Shown here: one piece after another, positions 1-9,889 of the stretch
How the letters are laid out: every line of letters starts with the position of its first letter
Position numbering within the stretch: position 1 is the first letter of the stretch
From: Muricea muricata
Taxonomy: Eukaryota; Cnidaria; Anthozoa; Malacalcyonacea; Plexauridae
DNA length: 64,000 bases
Assembly: GCA_963855995.1 (NCBI GenBank)
Contig: OY979716.1
Coordinates: 54,636,281 to 54,700,280 of the forward strand
Reading direction: 5' to 3'
The notes under the pieces: generated by a model
The model's input: the letters and a program-made list of their open reading frames with translations, nothing else
Told to the model about the DNA's origin: nothing
The model's database searches: none
Translations under genes and position numbers: made by a program

Positions 1-900
1 CTTTCATGGATCTTGGACTTGTATGACTCTGGAGTATAGTTTTTATGTGCAAAATATCAAATTAGTTTTCAGAACCTCATTTTGCCAATGCAGTCTAGTT
101 TTTTTTTAACATGGAAACAGTATTATCAACAAGTCTCAAGTACATAATCCGAATAATTTAAACAGTATAAAATTCGAAAGAACGATAACATCTCAAAATG
201 TTTTTATTTCAATGATATTGTACATGTACAGTACACAAACTGTCAACAAGACATCGAAAATGAGCACCCAGATAATCTTACCTTAAAAACACAGCTAGAA
301 TGGTTTTCTATCAATGCAGGACTGCTGCATTCGTCAAACATTTCATCAACTTTTATGCCATTAACCACTGATGGACAAAGGGCAATTCTTCTAATGTTCA
401 AACTACCATGAAACTAACATGAATCTCACGACATTCAAGCTCAACACATGGTTATCCATCAGGAATCAAGGTTGTCTTGATACACAATGAATAAACAGAA
501 ATTCGTGTTTATTCAATAACGAAGCATTCTTCCCACGAATGCAACGAAAATTCGCAATTTTATTTGCAATGATTAATAGTTTTATTTTGTTTTCCTCGGA
601 AACTTGCGTTCCAGCTCCTACGAGAACTCACCGAACAATGACGGAACTGCCAACAAATCGATAATATGTAATAAACTGCCCATTCGCGCGGTGCATGCCG
701 GTATAGTCACCACACCTCCTCTGCATTCTAGTCGTATCGAAACCACCACTTCCAACAAAAACTAACGTTCCAAAACCAACAAAACCAACAGTTTTTCGAC
801 CGTCAACAAACAACCATTACTTGCCTTACCTTTTTGGAAGTACGGCCAAATTAGGAGTTTTAATCACTAAATTTGTCTTGTAAAAAAATATTTCATAACC
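1..900. other. No gene recognised, left flank
   Basis: AT-rich sequence with no convincing coding segment. The short open frame on the minus strand near 628-813 has no start or family signature I recognise. It may be the degraded continuation of the Polinton remnant that begins at about 918, but no terminal inverted repeat of such an element is visible here. Confidence 0.5.
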
Positions 901-917
901 AATTGTTGGTTATGAAA

Positions 918-1306
918 TTACAATAACATTTTACTTACCAAAACGCCTGCTACGGATCCTACAACACCAGTAACAACGTTCGTATACATTTTCATTTCGT
1001 CAGACGGTTTGTAATAATCGTTTAATGTTGGTTCCGATCCGATATCTTCGTCCAACGCTGTCCGTAAATTATGCAACGCTTTGTTGGTTTCGTCTAAATC
1101 TTTGTTAGCATCTAAAAGTTTTTGTAACAATGCTATTTTGTTTTTCTTTTCAACTGTTTTTTCGTACCATTTTGAAGTTGTTCCACTGCTAAATTATGAC
1201 GTTTTATTTCATCTTTGTAACCTTTCTTATCCAATTTGTTAAAAACGTATACGGCACCTGCAAAGGCGACGGCATTAAATAACCCACCTGCTACTACGCT
1301 TGCCAT
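918..1306 (-). pseudogene. Small membrane/coiled-coil protein of the Polinton cluster, frameshifted
   Basis: The ATG at 1306 opens a short protein with a hydrophobic N-terminus (about residues 3-22) and a basic tail. It runs into a stop, but the reading continues in another frame (918-1130) with a charged helical stretch rich in L, K, D and N and ends in a glycine/valine-rich hydrophobic segment. Read together this would be a protein of about 125 residues with a membrane segment at each end and a helical middle, broken by one indel near 1160-1170. It lies 10 bases beyond the next small gene in the same direction, so it belongs to the tight minus-strand cluster downstream of the polymerase. 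The function is unknown; a virion or membrane role is only inferred from context. Confidence 0.5.
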
Positions 1307-1315
1307 TTTTTATTT

Positions 1316-1549
1316 CTAACTAGCTTTAAACGGTTCGGCTGGAACGTATTCCTTTTTCTGCAAAAATTTTACAAGTACCGATCCTCCACCTACGGCTACT
1401 GCTAATCGAAGTAGGCATTGTGTAGAGCGTGTTACGCCAAGATCGTCTTTCAAAAGTGTTTGACTTGCCATCGATATGCCAACTGCTCCAAGCGTGATTA
1501 ATCCTGCTTTGTAAAGTCCGTTTAAAACCTCCTCTTTCGTTAAAGACAT
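1316..1549 (-). CDS. Small two-helix membrane protein, Polinton cluster
   Basis: Intact 77-residue frame starting at a true ATG (1549). It has two glycine/alanine-rich hydrophobic segments, about residues 12-28 and 45-62, separated by a polar loop, and a basic C-terminal tail (KKEYVP). The architecture suggests a small integral membrane protein. It sits between two other small genes with spacings of about 10-13 bases, all on the minus strand downstream of a DNA polymerase B remnant. Such compact packing is typical of Polinton/adintovirus genomes and unlike host genes around it. I do not recognise the family. It is one of the few unbroken frames in this element, possibly by chance because it is short. 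Confidence 0.5.
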   Translation of the reverse strand: MSLTKEEVLNGLYKAGLITLGAVGISMASQTLLKDDLGVTRSTQCLLRLAVAVGGGSVLVKFLQKKEYVPAEPFKAS

Positions 1550-1561
1550 TATTATTTTATT

Positions 1562-1714
1562 TTATAGTGATTCAATTTTTTTTTGTGGTTCTTCTACTTG
1601 CTGTTTATCTTGCTGTTCCTGTGGTTGTTGTGTCTCCTGTTCTTCTTTTTTAAAAAAATAAGTGTAAACGCCGTAACTAAGACCTGCAACAGCACCTACT
1701 ACCAAATAGAGCAT
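1562..1714 (-). CDS. Tiny single-pass membrane protein with Gln/Glu-rich tail
   Basis: A 50-residue frame from the ATG at 1714. Residues 2-21 form a hydrophobic, glycine-containing membrane segment, followed by KK and a tail very rich in Q and E. It ends 13 bases before the next small gene. Short tail-anchored-like proteins of this kind occur in Polinton-like elements, but the specific function is unknown. The assignment rests on conserved-looking composition, an intact frame and gene order rather than on a recognised family. Confidence 0.45.
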   Translation of the reverse strand: MLYLVVGAVAGLSYGVYTYFFKKEEQETQQPQEQQDKQQVEEPQKKIESL

Positions 1715-1725
1715 ATTTGCATTTT

Positions 1726-1865
1726 TTACGCATTCTTTACTTTTGCACGTTCCGCAGCTTTACGTGCTTTGGCTTCCCTTGAAATAGCAGCTAGCCGTTT
1801 TCCTTGTTCGACGCGTTTGGGATTTTTACTTTTTCGACCGTCATAATTTTAGTTTCGTCTTCCAT
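1726..1865 (-). pseudogene. Small very basic protein, Polinton cluster, frameshifted
   Basis: The ATG at 1865 starts a short frame (MEDETKIM...) that stops early. The other frame continues with a strongly basic lysine/arginine/alanine-rich segment containing the motif NPKRVEQGKRLAA and ends at 1726. A single indel near the GTCGAAAAAGT stretch accounts for the break. The 'PKRV.xGKRLA' pattern resembles small basic proteins I associate with Polinton-like elements of invertebrates, which may bind DNA or sit in the capsid. That function is inference. Spacing to the next downstream gene is about 11 bases. Confidence 0.45.
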
Positions 1866-2001
1866 TTATTTATTGTATTTGTTTGACGTTGTTTGTATTT
1901 TGGTGGGACAGCTGGGGTAAGGTACCTTGTATTTGTTTGTATTTTGGTTAAAAGTACCTGCAAAATACTTTTAAACAAAAAACACGAAAATGTAAGTGTT
2001 T

Positions 2002-2478
2002 TTAAGGTAGCGTAAGCAACGGTGGTACTGTCTTTAATTTTTCCAACGCCGTCATTTTAGACCATTTTTTGTTTAAGTCACGTATGTACGGCTTAACGAT
2101 TGTTTGTATAATATGTGCTTCAACTATTCTTCCAACACTGTGTAATTCATTCGCAAGGAACGTTAATTTACATTGTTTTTTTCGTACGATCATCCGATGA
2201 TTTTTCCAGAGGACCGGGAGAATTTCGTAGCGGATTTGTTTATATACGCCTTCTCGGTATTCTGGTTTTTCAAAAAAGGACAATTTTAAAAATCCGTGAA
2301 CCATACTTCCAATCTTACATGTAGGAGTTAATTCTACGATATTAAATATGAGACATACAACAGCTTCTTTAAAATATTTCGTTTCTATATACCGACCGTC
2401 AATATAAATATATAATAAATTATTATTAAATTCCTTATAAACATCTTCGAAAAAGTCTGCACAGTGTCTGCAAATCAT
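2002..2478 (-). CDS. Uncharacterised protein of about 158 aa in the Polinton cluster
   Basis: The frame is open from the ATG at 2478. The N-terminus has a C-x2-C pair (CRHC) followed by alternating hydrophobic and charged segments and a lysine-rich C-terminal half. I recognise no domain. It follows the GIY-YIG nuclease frame almost immediately, so it was probably expressed from the same side of the element. A longer N-terminal extension in this frame overlaps the end of the nuclease gene; I prefer the ATG at 2478 because it removes the overlap. The lysine-rich, asparagine-rich composition matches the neighbouring polymerase. Confidence 0.45.
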   Translation of the reverse strand: MICRHCADFFEDVYKEFNNNLLYIYIDGRYIETKYFKEAVVCLIFNIVELTPTCKIGSMVHGFLKLSFFEKPEYREGVYKQIRYEILPVLWKNHRMIVRKKQCKLTFLANELHSVGRIVEAHIIQTIVKPYIRDLNKKWSKMTALEKLKTVPPLLTLP

Positions 2479-2482
2479 TTTT

Positions 2483-2850
2483 TTATTCCCTAGGAATAAA
2501 AAAAAAGCACAGTTTCCTAGCACGATATTCCTTTTTCTCTTCTTCCGAGGTAATTGGTAAATTTGTGTTTAAGTCGGCACCGTGCTCCCTAATACATTTT
2601 CGCTCAAGCTCATAAACCGTTTTTTTACCACATGTCCGGATAAACAATGGTTCAATCTCCCAATTCCCAAGGCCGACTTCACGCATCCGTTTGTACAAAC
2701 AGTTATCCTCACTTAAACCCGGTCTATATTTTTTTCCACATTATACAGGTGATGATACAACCGTTTCCATAAAGGTTGCGACGTACTCCTAATATAGATA
2801 TCGGTACTGTCTTCAGCCTTATCAGTCCTGCATAGCTTATATACGACCAT
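2483..2850 (-). pseudogene. GIY-YIG homing-type endonuclease, frameshifted
   Basis: The ATG at 2850 starts a frame beginning MVVYKLC and reaching DIYIRSTS with PLWKRLYHH. This is the layout of a GIY-YIG nuclease core: a first strand 'VYK', then 'DIYIGST', here with the glycine replaced by arginine. The frame breaks near 2735, and the next one (up to 2698) carries the C-terminal half: NCLYKRMRE, NWEIEPL, a helix with the expected glutamate (YELERKCI) and the terminal 'LNTNLP' motif. All elements come in the right order and spacing, so one indel explains the break. GIY-YIG enzymes cleave DNA. Its place immediately after DNA polymerase B in a Polinton-type cluster suggests a mobile or recombination role. 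The arginine in the second motif and the frameshift make activity unlikely. Confidence 0.65.
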
Positions 2851-2894
2851 TTTTTTTTAATTTCATCAGCAGACATTTTTTAAACTTTTTTAGT

Positions 2895-4575
2895 TTAAAA
2901 ATTTTTTTTCTCAATTTTTTTTTCGTTTGCCCATGACCTATTGCTAGCGTATGTATTCCATCTTCGCAAACAATTCGTCACGGTTTCAGTGTAAATATCA
3001 TGTTTCCTACTCCGAAAGTTGTTCATGCTACGGTAATGTATGTTCCTGTTAAAAACGCAGTCTTTGTAATCTTCTATATCTAACTTCTTTTTAACCACGC
3101 ATTTCTTTACCCCTTTACATTTCTTGGTTTCCGACTCGTCATCTATTTTAAACGCATACAGTTTCGAATGCAATCCTACAAATTCTTTGATCTGCCGTCC
3201 ACCTGCTTCGTCTTTCATAAGACCTATAATTTTTTTATTGACTTGCGGAAGACCTGCAGGATGATCAGGAGGATAGGCGCTCGTATCGTACATTCTAGTA
3301 ACATCATCTCGAATGTCGTCGTAAAAGTCTTCGGTCTGGATATCGTAGCATAACGAGTCGGTATCTGTAAAAAGCAGGTTTGCACGGTCCCCGTACTTCT
3401 TTTTAATATGATGGTAGTGAAAGTCGTACATTAAGGTTTTTGAAAGGTCGAGAATGCTCATTCTAAGGTAAATTGGTTTGTGTAACTTAATAGTCGTTTT
3501 GTACATATGTACTTCAACGAGGTTTTCCGTAAAAAATCTACCCTATCGAAATTAGGTTTGTTTGCTAATTTTTTAAATGCATCTTTGTTTGTAACTAGCC
3601 GGACATCGACTCTATTCCTTATGTTTTCCATCGTCTTACCAAAAACACTATTGTTCATAAGCTTAAAGAAATCCTTCTCGAAATCTGTCGTTCCTCTCGT
3701 TCTTAAATCCGTATTTAACTAGATATACGATGCAAGCCAAAGAGACTCGTTAAATTTTATGCCGCGATGAATTTTCATAAGTTTGATTCCAAGATCTAAA
3801 CACTGCTGCAAATTCTTATGGTGAATAACATAATTCTTTTTGTTTTGTAAATTTGGAATCAGTTTGTTAACCCCTTCTATTTTCAAAGATTCAGGAGCAA
3901 GCGGATATTCGTTGTGTGCGTCGTGGAGCTCTTCAGGTTATTCCAAGTCGACTTCTAGAATACATCCTATTCTATCCTCTTCAGTTATAAAATCCCAATG
4001 CGGTAATTCACATGCAGGCATACATTCGAATCCGTCGACTGGAAGGAGATGACTCAGCCCAGCCATATAAATTATTCGCGTCCAAGTACATGATATAATT
4101 GTTTGGTTCGTTTAAATTATAATTCGTAATGTACGAATTGTTGGCTTTCGCATACCGTTTTGTAATGGTACTGATCCCACCTCGTATCCCTTCCTCAACC
4201 ATTAAATACATATTTGGGTTGGTTAGCAATTCTAATTTTACACCCGCAATTTTAAGTGCGGCATCCCACGCTAAACCCGGCGCAGTATAGTACCAACGAG
4301 TCCAAAATGTAATTTTTAATACAAACATCACGATAGTTTTCCATGACGTCAGCTAATAATAACACGTCTGTTTTTAAATACAAGTCGTGGTAATCTCGCA
4401 TGGTTTTACAATGAAACTCTTGCCAAACGTTTTTTGCGTATTCGTATTGTTCGTCTGTAATATTCGTATCGTTTAACTTACTATAAAAATCTTTTTTAGG
4501 TGGTAAATAGGAGGTATTTAATTTTGAAAAATCTGTCATGAACTTGTAAGGAAATACACCTTTTTTCTTTAACAC
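2895..4575 (-). pseudogene. Protein-primed DNA polymerase B (Polinton/Maverick/adintovirus type), degraded and N-terminally truncated
   Basis: Read on the minus strand, the segments give, in order: a DYHDLYLKTDVLLLAD block, the YTAPGLAWDA block, palm motif A (YLDANNLYGWA), a HNEYPLAPE block, the MNNSVFGKTMENIR block (motif B region), motif C with DTDSL, and a terminal IHTLAIGH block near 2945-2960. These are diagnostic of the protein-primed family B polymerases of Polintons and adintoviruses. At least four frame changes and several stops interrupt it, and the exonuclease/TPR1 N-terminal part is absent beyond 4575. This copy therefore cannot be functional. It lies upstream of the small-gene cluster at 918-2850, in the same orientation. 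Confidence 0.9.
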
Positions 4576-4579
4576 CGCT

Positions 4580-6118
4580 TATTTCCGCACATAAATTGCA
4601 AAATTATGATCAAAAATAATTACAACACAAGTCAACAGCTAGGATACAACACTGTTAGTTGGTTTTGAGAGGAAGTGTACGAAAAAAAGTTAGCGTCACA
4701 TGTAGCCTGCTCGCAGACGCTTGCCTTACACTTGGTCATCTTTGCATTTCTGTGATAAAGCGACTTAGCCTACCATGTGGTGGTGTCAAATTCACTGTAG
4801 TCAAGCCACATGTCGCTCCGCATGCAATTAAAGTTGGTACAAGTTATTTATATTGCAGTGTAATAATATAGAATTTAGTAGTACAGTGTATTACTTACCT
4901 TGGCATGGTTTGAAATGAAAAGGTGAATCAGCCGAAATATAGAAAAGTTAACGCAAGAGAAAGAACCAGACGGTCAACAGGAAACTAAGTTAAAAATCAC
5001 AATGCGCTATGTGAAATATTTACTTCCGTTTCACGATACATCAAATATAGGCATTTTGATCTCGTCTTAAAGCTTACATCTTACACACTTGGGTTTTTGT
5101 ACATATACGATTGATACATAAATAAGGAAATTAAACACAATAGCCAGTCTGTTTTGCTTTTATTTTAGTTTAAATTTTTTTCATTTCACCATGTTTTGTA
5201 GCGTAAGAAACAAAAGAATTGCAGGCATATCCATTAATTTTAGAGCCACGCCGAAACGCAGAATTAAAAGACCTTAAAGGTCGGATCAGCGAGTCACTTA
5301 TTATTAGCTGGGAAAATGAGATTTCATGTCCTGGGACTTAAAGTCGCAAGATAAAAAAAGCCAAAACACTGAAAATTGAATGACGATTTGTCTCATTTAA
5401 TTTTAACAAGACAGCCACTCGTATTATGGGACTTGTGCACTGGTAAGATTAAGTGAAAACTTTGGTGGGAAATTGGGGATATGACCCCTCCTTCCGAACC
5501 CTGGCAAAACAAGAAAATTAGAGCTTTCTGAAAGTAAATCAAATAAACATGAAAGTAAATCAGTTAATTTTGAGTGAAAATCTGATACACATATTGATAT
5601 TCAAGCCAGGAACAGTTTGGTTACAGATCCTCTAGTGTGCTCTGACACTCAGCCGACAAGAGCCATCTTCGTAGTTAAATTAGTGGTCAGATCAATTTAC
5701 AGGCATCGCAAAATGGAACTGAAAGAGGTAGATAAAACTCTGAAATGGCCATTTCCAGGGATCTAGAGCCTCCAATTTTAAAAAAATTTTTGCGCTTGGC
5801 GCCAACCATGATGGCGCCTCGCTGTATCCTAGTTCTGGACTAATTAGTCTACGGGAAAACCCCTGATAACTATGAAAATTATACTATGTCAGTATTACGT
5901 ACAAGACAAAGTAAATTTATTAAAATAAATTATAATAATGTTCCTAGAGAGCGCGCTAATAATAACCCATTGCAACATTGGAGTTAATATCAATAACAAT
6001 ACTTTTGAAAGTATCACTTGTTATTATGATACGAAGTGGAAATAGCTACGTAATAATCTCTAATTTGCGTTATTCAAAAGGCCTGGGTAAGAAATATTTT
6101 TCGATGATACGAAATCAG
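4580..6118. other. No gene recognised
   Basis: Between the truncated polymerase and the first MITE I see only AT-rich sequence with short chance frames. The last part (about 6000-6118) carries a GCCTGGGTAAGA stretch and 'GATGATACGAA' words that recur around 22.3 and 23.3 kb, so it is probably the outer part of the same repeat family. Confidence 0.5.
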
Positions 6119-6723
6119 AAAAATTATGTAATGTAACCCAATATATGATCTTCGTTCATTGTCCAAAATCCGCGCATGCGATTGGTCAAAATCGATCACG
6201 TGTGTTTTGGTTACCTGGCAACAACGAGTCGTTTGAATGCGTTATCACAATAATGCACGAAAAGTGTGCAGTATTGAAAATGGCCAGGAGTAAAACGTCA
6301 AGAAAACTGTATTTACAAGTGGATAAAGCTAACAAGTTGATGACAATATCGATGAATTCTACTATAAAGACCAGAAAGGAAAACAATCTTTAGAATTTCT
6401 ATCGTCAGAGGTAATTAAACTTAGTAAACACCGATTATTCTCATTTTTTCGTTTGTGAACTCTCTGTATAATGTTTTTAAAATCGGATTTGTTTTATTTT
6501 GTTTTGGTAGCGAAAGTGTACGGCTTTTGCTTGCGAGCATGACCAATGAACTCAGATCATATATTAAATGTGTTAGAGACTATTACGTTCGTGTTTTGTT
6601 TACAAATACATGCACGAGCTGAATGTACAATGAACGAAAAATTTTGTATACTGCACGAGGCCGCCGGGGCCGAGTTTGGACAATGAACGAAGATCATATA
6701 TTGGGTTACATTACATAATTTTT
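6119..6723. mobile_element. MITE with perfect 49-bp terminal inverted repeats
   Basis: Bases 6119-6167 and 6675-6723 are perfect inverted repeats of each other; the inner end of the left copy reads CGTTCATTGTCCAAA. The 605-bp interior has no credible coding frame, so it is a non-autonomous inverted-repeat element. Its outermost word, ATTATGTAATGT, is shared with the elements at 22.3-23.4 kb. Immediately to the right a 22-bp unit (ACACATGCCCACAATGCAAT plus TT) is repeated twice (about 6724-6768). No clear target duplication was found. Confidence 0.75.
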
Positions 6724-6819
6724 ACACATGCCCACAATGCAATTTACACATGCCCACAATGCAATTTAAATCGTATTGTCATAAATTCTTACATGTTACA
6801 ACACACATTTAGGTCATAA

Positions 6820-6973
6820 AGGCTGATTTCCATTCATTGCAATTTAGCGAGTGAGCAAATTTTGCGATCGCATTCTTTTGAAATATGTGCAGAAATTCAT
6901 TGTACATGACAACACATTTCAAAAGAAAGCGATCACAAAATTGAGAAACAATGAAAACAATGAAAAACAGCCT
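6820..6973. mobile_element. Short foldback element, imperfect palindrome
   Basis: The left half begins AGGCTGATTTCCATTCATTG and contains GCGATCGCATTCTTTTGAAAT. The right half contains the reverse complement, ATTTCAAAAGAAAGCGATC, and ends CAATGAAAAACAGCCT. Pairing runs through most of the 154 bases with small gaps, giving a hairpin-like MITE. It has no coding capacity, and no unambiguous target duplication flanks it. Confidence 0.6.
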
Positions 6974-7430
6974 TGATCATTCATACAATTTTACCTCCTA
7001 TAATACAATAACAATAAGTTTGCTTCGTTCTCAACAAAACCACATACCATGCCATAATTTGTCAATGGTTAACGTTACAGACTAACTATAGCAATGCATA
7101 CAGGTACTTCGCCCACATCCGATAATATACACAAATATTTATCATAATCATTGTTATTGATTTCGTTCTTTTGACACCAATGCATGGCTGCGCTGATAAA
7201 TGTAGTCTAAAGCCTGGTTTTAATAAGAACATAAGCATAAGAGCAGGGTAACACAAAAAAACCCCAAAGAAATCTACTGAAGCATGCCAGGTTTAATAAT
7301 TATTAACAACATAGGCTGATCCTTTTATTATTTATCCAACACCAGTACTGTATATATATAAATAACTATTATTTAACTATTATAATACTAATCACATAAT
7401 GTTTATGTGTTTTCTGTTAAAGCCAGCGTG
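6974..7430. other. No gene recognised
   Basis: AT-rich intergenic sequence between two MITEs. No coding frame, repeat or RNA structure could be supported. Confidence 0.5.
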
Positions 7431-7438
7431 CACTACAT

Positions 7439-7569
7439 CAGTAGCGAAGCCAGCCCGACAATGTAGTCATGCTATGCAAAGTCCAAATCATTATTCATTC
7501 CAGTCATTGTCTGTAAACACAAAAACATTTGCATAGCATGACCTAATTGTCGGCCTGCCTTCGCCACTG
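7439..7569. mobile_element. hAT-type MITE, 131 bp, with near-perfect 8-bp target duplication
   Basis: Termini are CAGTAGCGAAGCCAGCCCGA on the left and, on the right, the reverse complement of CAGTGGCGAAGGCAGGCCGA. Complementarity continues inward through GTCATGCTATGCAAA, about 42 bp in all. The flanks CACTACAT (7431-7438) and CACTAAAT (7570-7577) match at 7 of 8 positions. CAGTG-type ends plus 8-bp duplications are the signature of the hAT superfamily. Confidence 0.75.
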
Positions 7570-7671
7570 CACTAAATATATTTAAACCTAAATTACTTTA
7601 AGATTCTCTTTCAAAACACTAATCATTGGCTAAATTTACATTTTTGCGTAAGAACAGCTAGTGTTTAATAA

Positions 7672-8719
7672 CTAAAACTTTCCATAAATTTTCTTTGCAT
7701 CTTCTAAAAACACTTCAAACAAGTCTTCCTCTATATGTTTGTACCTCCACAAGAACTCGGGAAGATAGGACGAAAAGGCATACTTCCGGATGCCAAATGG
7801 AGAAAACTTTGCCTTTGCTTGATGCCAGTGCCCTTCAATTTTATTGGTATGGTCTCCGTTTTTGTTAACAAATTCTTTTGAATGGTTTACCGTTTCATAC
7901 TTGTAACCATGCTTTTCTATGTTGCAATACGTCTTCCAGCAATCAGATATTATGGTTGTGCCCTTTTCGATAAATGTTTCAATAATCGGCAACAGTGTCG
8001 CTTCACTCCTGTCATCCACTGCAAACATAAAACTCTTCCGACTTCCCTCTTCAATTCCACCCAAACACCCACTGTTCTTCCACCCTATGACCTCTATGAT
8101 ATTTTCGTTTAACAAACTTACTCTCATCAATTTGCACACGCTTTCCCTGACCGCCAATTTTCTCTTTACACTAAATAATTAACCTCACATACCTCCCGAC
8201 AAAAACTACCCCAATCAACCACCGTATTTCCACCAACATCCACCTCAAACCTCATTGTTTCCTGCTGAACATCTCGATACCACCCCAGTAAGTCAACTTC
8301 AAAATTTCTTCCAAAGTTAAATTACTGCCTTTACGTATTGAAAATTCAACTTTATGTCTCTTACCATAAACCTGTCTTCTGCATTCCTACTTACAACCAT
8401 CCGATCTATCACTGCATTCAACCAATCTTATTTGACTATCAGACTGAGGGCACAACCGACTGTTACAAATTAACTTTCTCTCAATTAGCCAACATATCAG
8501 GCGACTTTCATTCACAAGAACGTCATCTTTAAGTCTGTCGTATGTCCAAGGACCATTTGCTCTGCTTTTCTTCCACTGGTAACTTCCATTGTCCTCGCCG
8601 CACAGCGTCGCAACACTTTCACGTTTAAATACCGACATTTGCGTTTGACTTTCTCTGCTCTTTCCCTTTTTCTTCACAACTTGAACACCTACATGCTGAT
8701 GTTCCCTTTGGTCGTTCAT
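7672..8719 (-). pseudogene. Merlin (IS1595/ISXO2-like) DDE transposase, frameshifted
   Basis: The N-terminal part (down to about 8387) carries a zinc-ribbon-like CPQ..S segment and the 'RLVECSDRSDG' stretch; the next block reads SIRKGSNLTLEEIL. Then comes the first catalytic region, VQIDESKF (about 8110-8130), followed by KYHRGHRV. A single extra G in a G-run near 8060 shifts the frame. The rest is in the frame 7672-8060: FMFAVDDRSEATLLPII, the second acidic region IISDCWKTY, VNHSKEFV, and HTNKIEGHW with the last catalytic residue. This order is diagnostic of Merlin transposases, the eukaryotic relatives of IS1595. A second indel lies near 8280. Both halves are otherwise well preserved, so the copy is fairly young. 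Terminal repeats were not identified. Confidence 0.85.
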
Positions 8720-9425
8720 TTTAATGCTATTTCAAACCTTAACAGTTTACAATCTACACCTTGCACATGCTATGTTGGCTATACATAAATGCTTCCTCAT
8801 GTCAAAACATTTGAATTCTCAATGCTCTGTCCATTATTGCCATTCATTATGTTACACAATTTGATTTTAAAATATATACCGCACAGAAAATCATCCATAT
8901 TCAGGTTGTGGAAAAACTGAAAACGCATGAACTTTTTGCTTAACTAGTATTGACTGTTGCGCTACTTAACATGTATAATATGAGAAATATATATAATAAC
9001 TCAAGACCGTGATTACCAAATGCATCAATTAAAAACGAAAATTTTCGGATTTCCTTTCCCAAGAATGGCCAAGATGACATATCTCATTTGCCCTATTACA
9101 GTAAAATAGTCCAAAATGTGCTTCTGTATTAACATCTTCTATAAATATTATCAAAATTTGTCAAACGTCAAATTAGGTTTTTCTCACATTCAACTAAAAA
9201 TTGCAAATCACAAATACAACTACAATACAATATTTAGTTAACATTCCATTAATAACCATGTAACTAAAAAGGATTGTTTGTTTAAGACATTAATCATGTT
9301 TGCGAGAAAACTGTTACCAATTTATCACTGTAAATGACTCATGCGGCCGCGATTACACCTGTATCAATTTACGTCAAAATTTTTCAGCTTCCTTTGCCAG
9401 GGTGACAAATCTCATTTGCTGTTAT
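8720..9425. other. No gene recognised
   Basis: AT-rich spacer between the Merlin copy and the minisatellite-bearing repeat. Nothing supportable as coding or structured RNA. Confidence 0.5.
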
Positions 9426-9429
9426 ATTA

Positions 9430-9860
9430 AAACAACCTATACAAAGGGGCATCAGGGTCAAAATAAGATGTTAAGAAGGAGCAGGCACACAAGACTACAT
9501 CACAACGTATACAGGACAGGCTAGTGTACTCAAGGCAGGTAAAAGCACAGACAGGACAGGCACGGCACAGACACGACAGGCACAGCACAGGCACAGCACA
9601 GGCACAGCACAGGCACAGCACAGACACGACAGGCACAGCACAGACACTACAGGCACAGCACAGGCACAGCATAAACAGGACAGGCACAGCACAGACACGA
9701 CAGGCACAGCACAGACACGACAGGCACAGCACAGACACGACAGGCACAGGACAGGCACAGCACAAACAGGACAGGCACAGCTATTTTTGTAGCCACACTA
9801 TTATTACATGAAGTATTCCTTTTTTTGCATTTTCTTTCCACCGGTGTTTTCTTAATTTCT
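9430..9860. repeat. Minisatellite (CACAGCACAGGCA-type) inside a dispersed repeat
   Basis: From about 9541 to 9780 the sequence is a tandem array of short units mixing GGCACAGCACA and GACACGACA words (roughly 10- and 20-bp periods). All six frames stay open for long stretches here, producing Cys- or Gln/His-rich artefact frames that are not genes. The flanks, GGGGCATCAGGGTCAAAATA on the left and CACACTATTATTACA on the right, recur in inverted orientation at 18.53-18.80 kb. The array is therefore the core of a dispersed element, not an isolated simple repeat. Confidence 0.8.
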
Positions 9861-9889
9861 TACAATATCATCAGCTGTTATGCATTCAA

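Noticed and set aside
6145..6393. 82-codon open frame inside the 605-bp MITE
   Set aside because: It starts within the terminal inverted repeat and has a mirror frame on the other strand; no homology recognised.
9541..9780. CRISPR-like array
   Set aside because: Units are contiguous with no unique spacers and the sequence is eukaryotic; it is a minisatellite.
9427..9841. Long cysteine-rich or Gln/His-rich open frames on both strands
   Set aside because: They are produced by the short-period minisatellite, which has no stop in several frames; there is no start context or conserved protein pattern.
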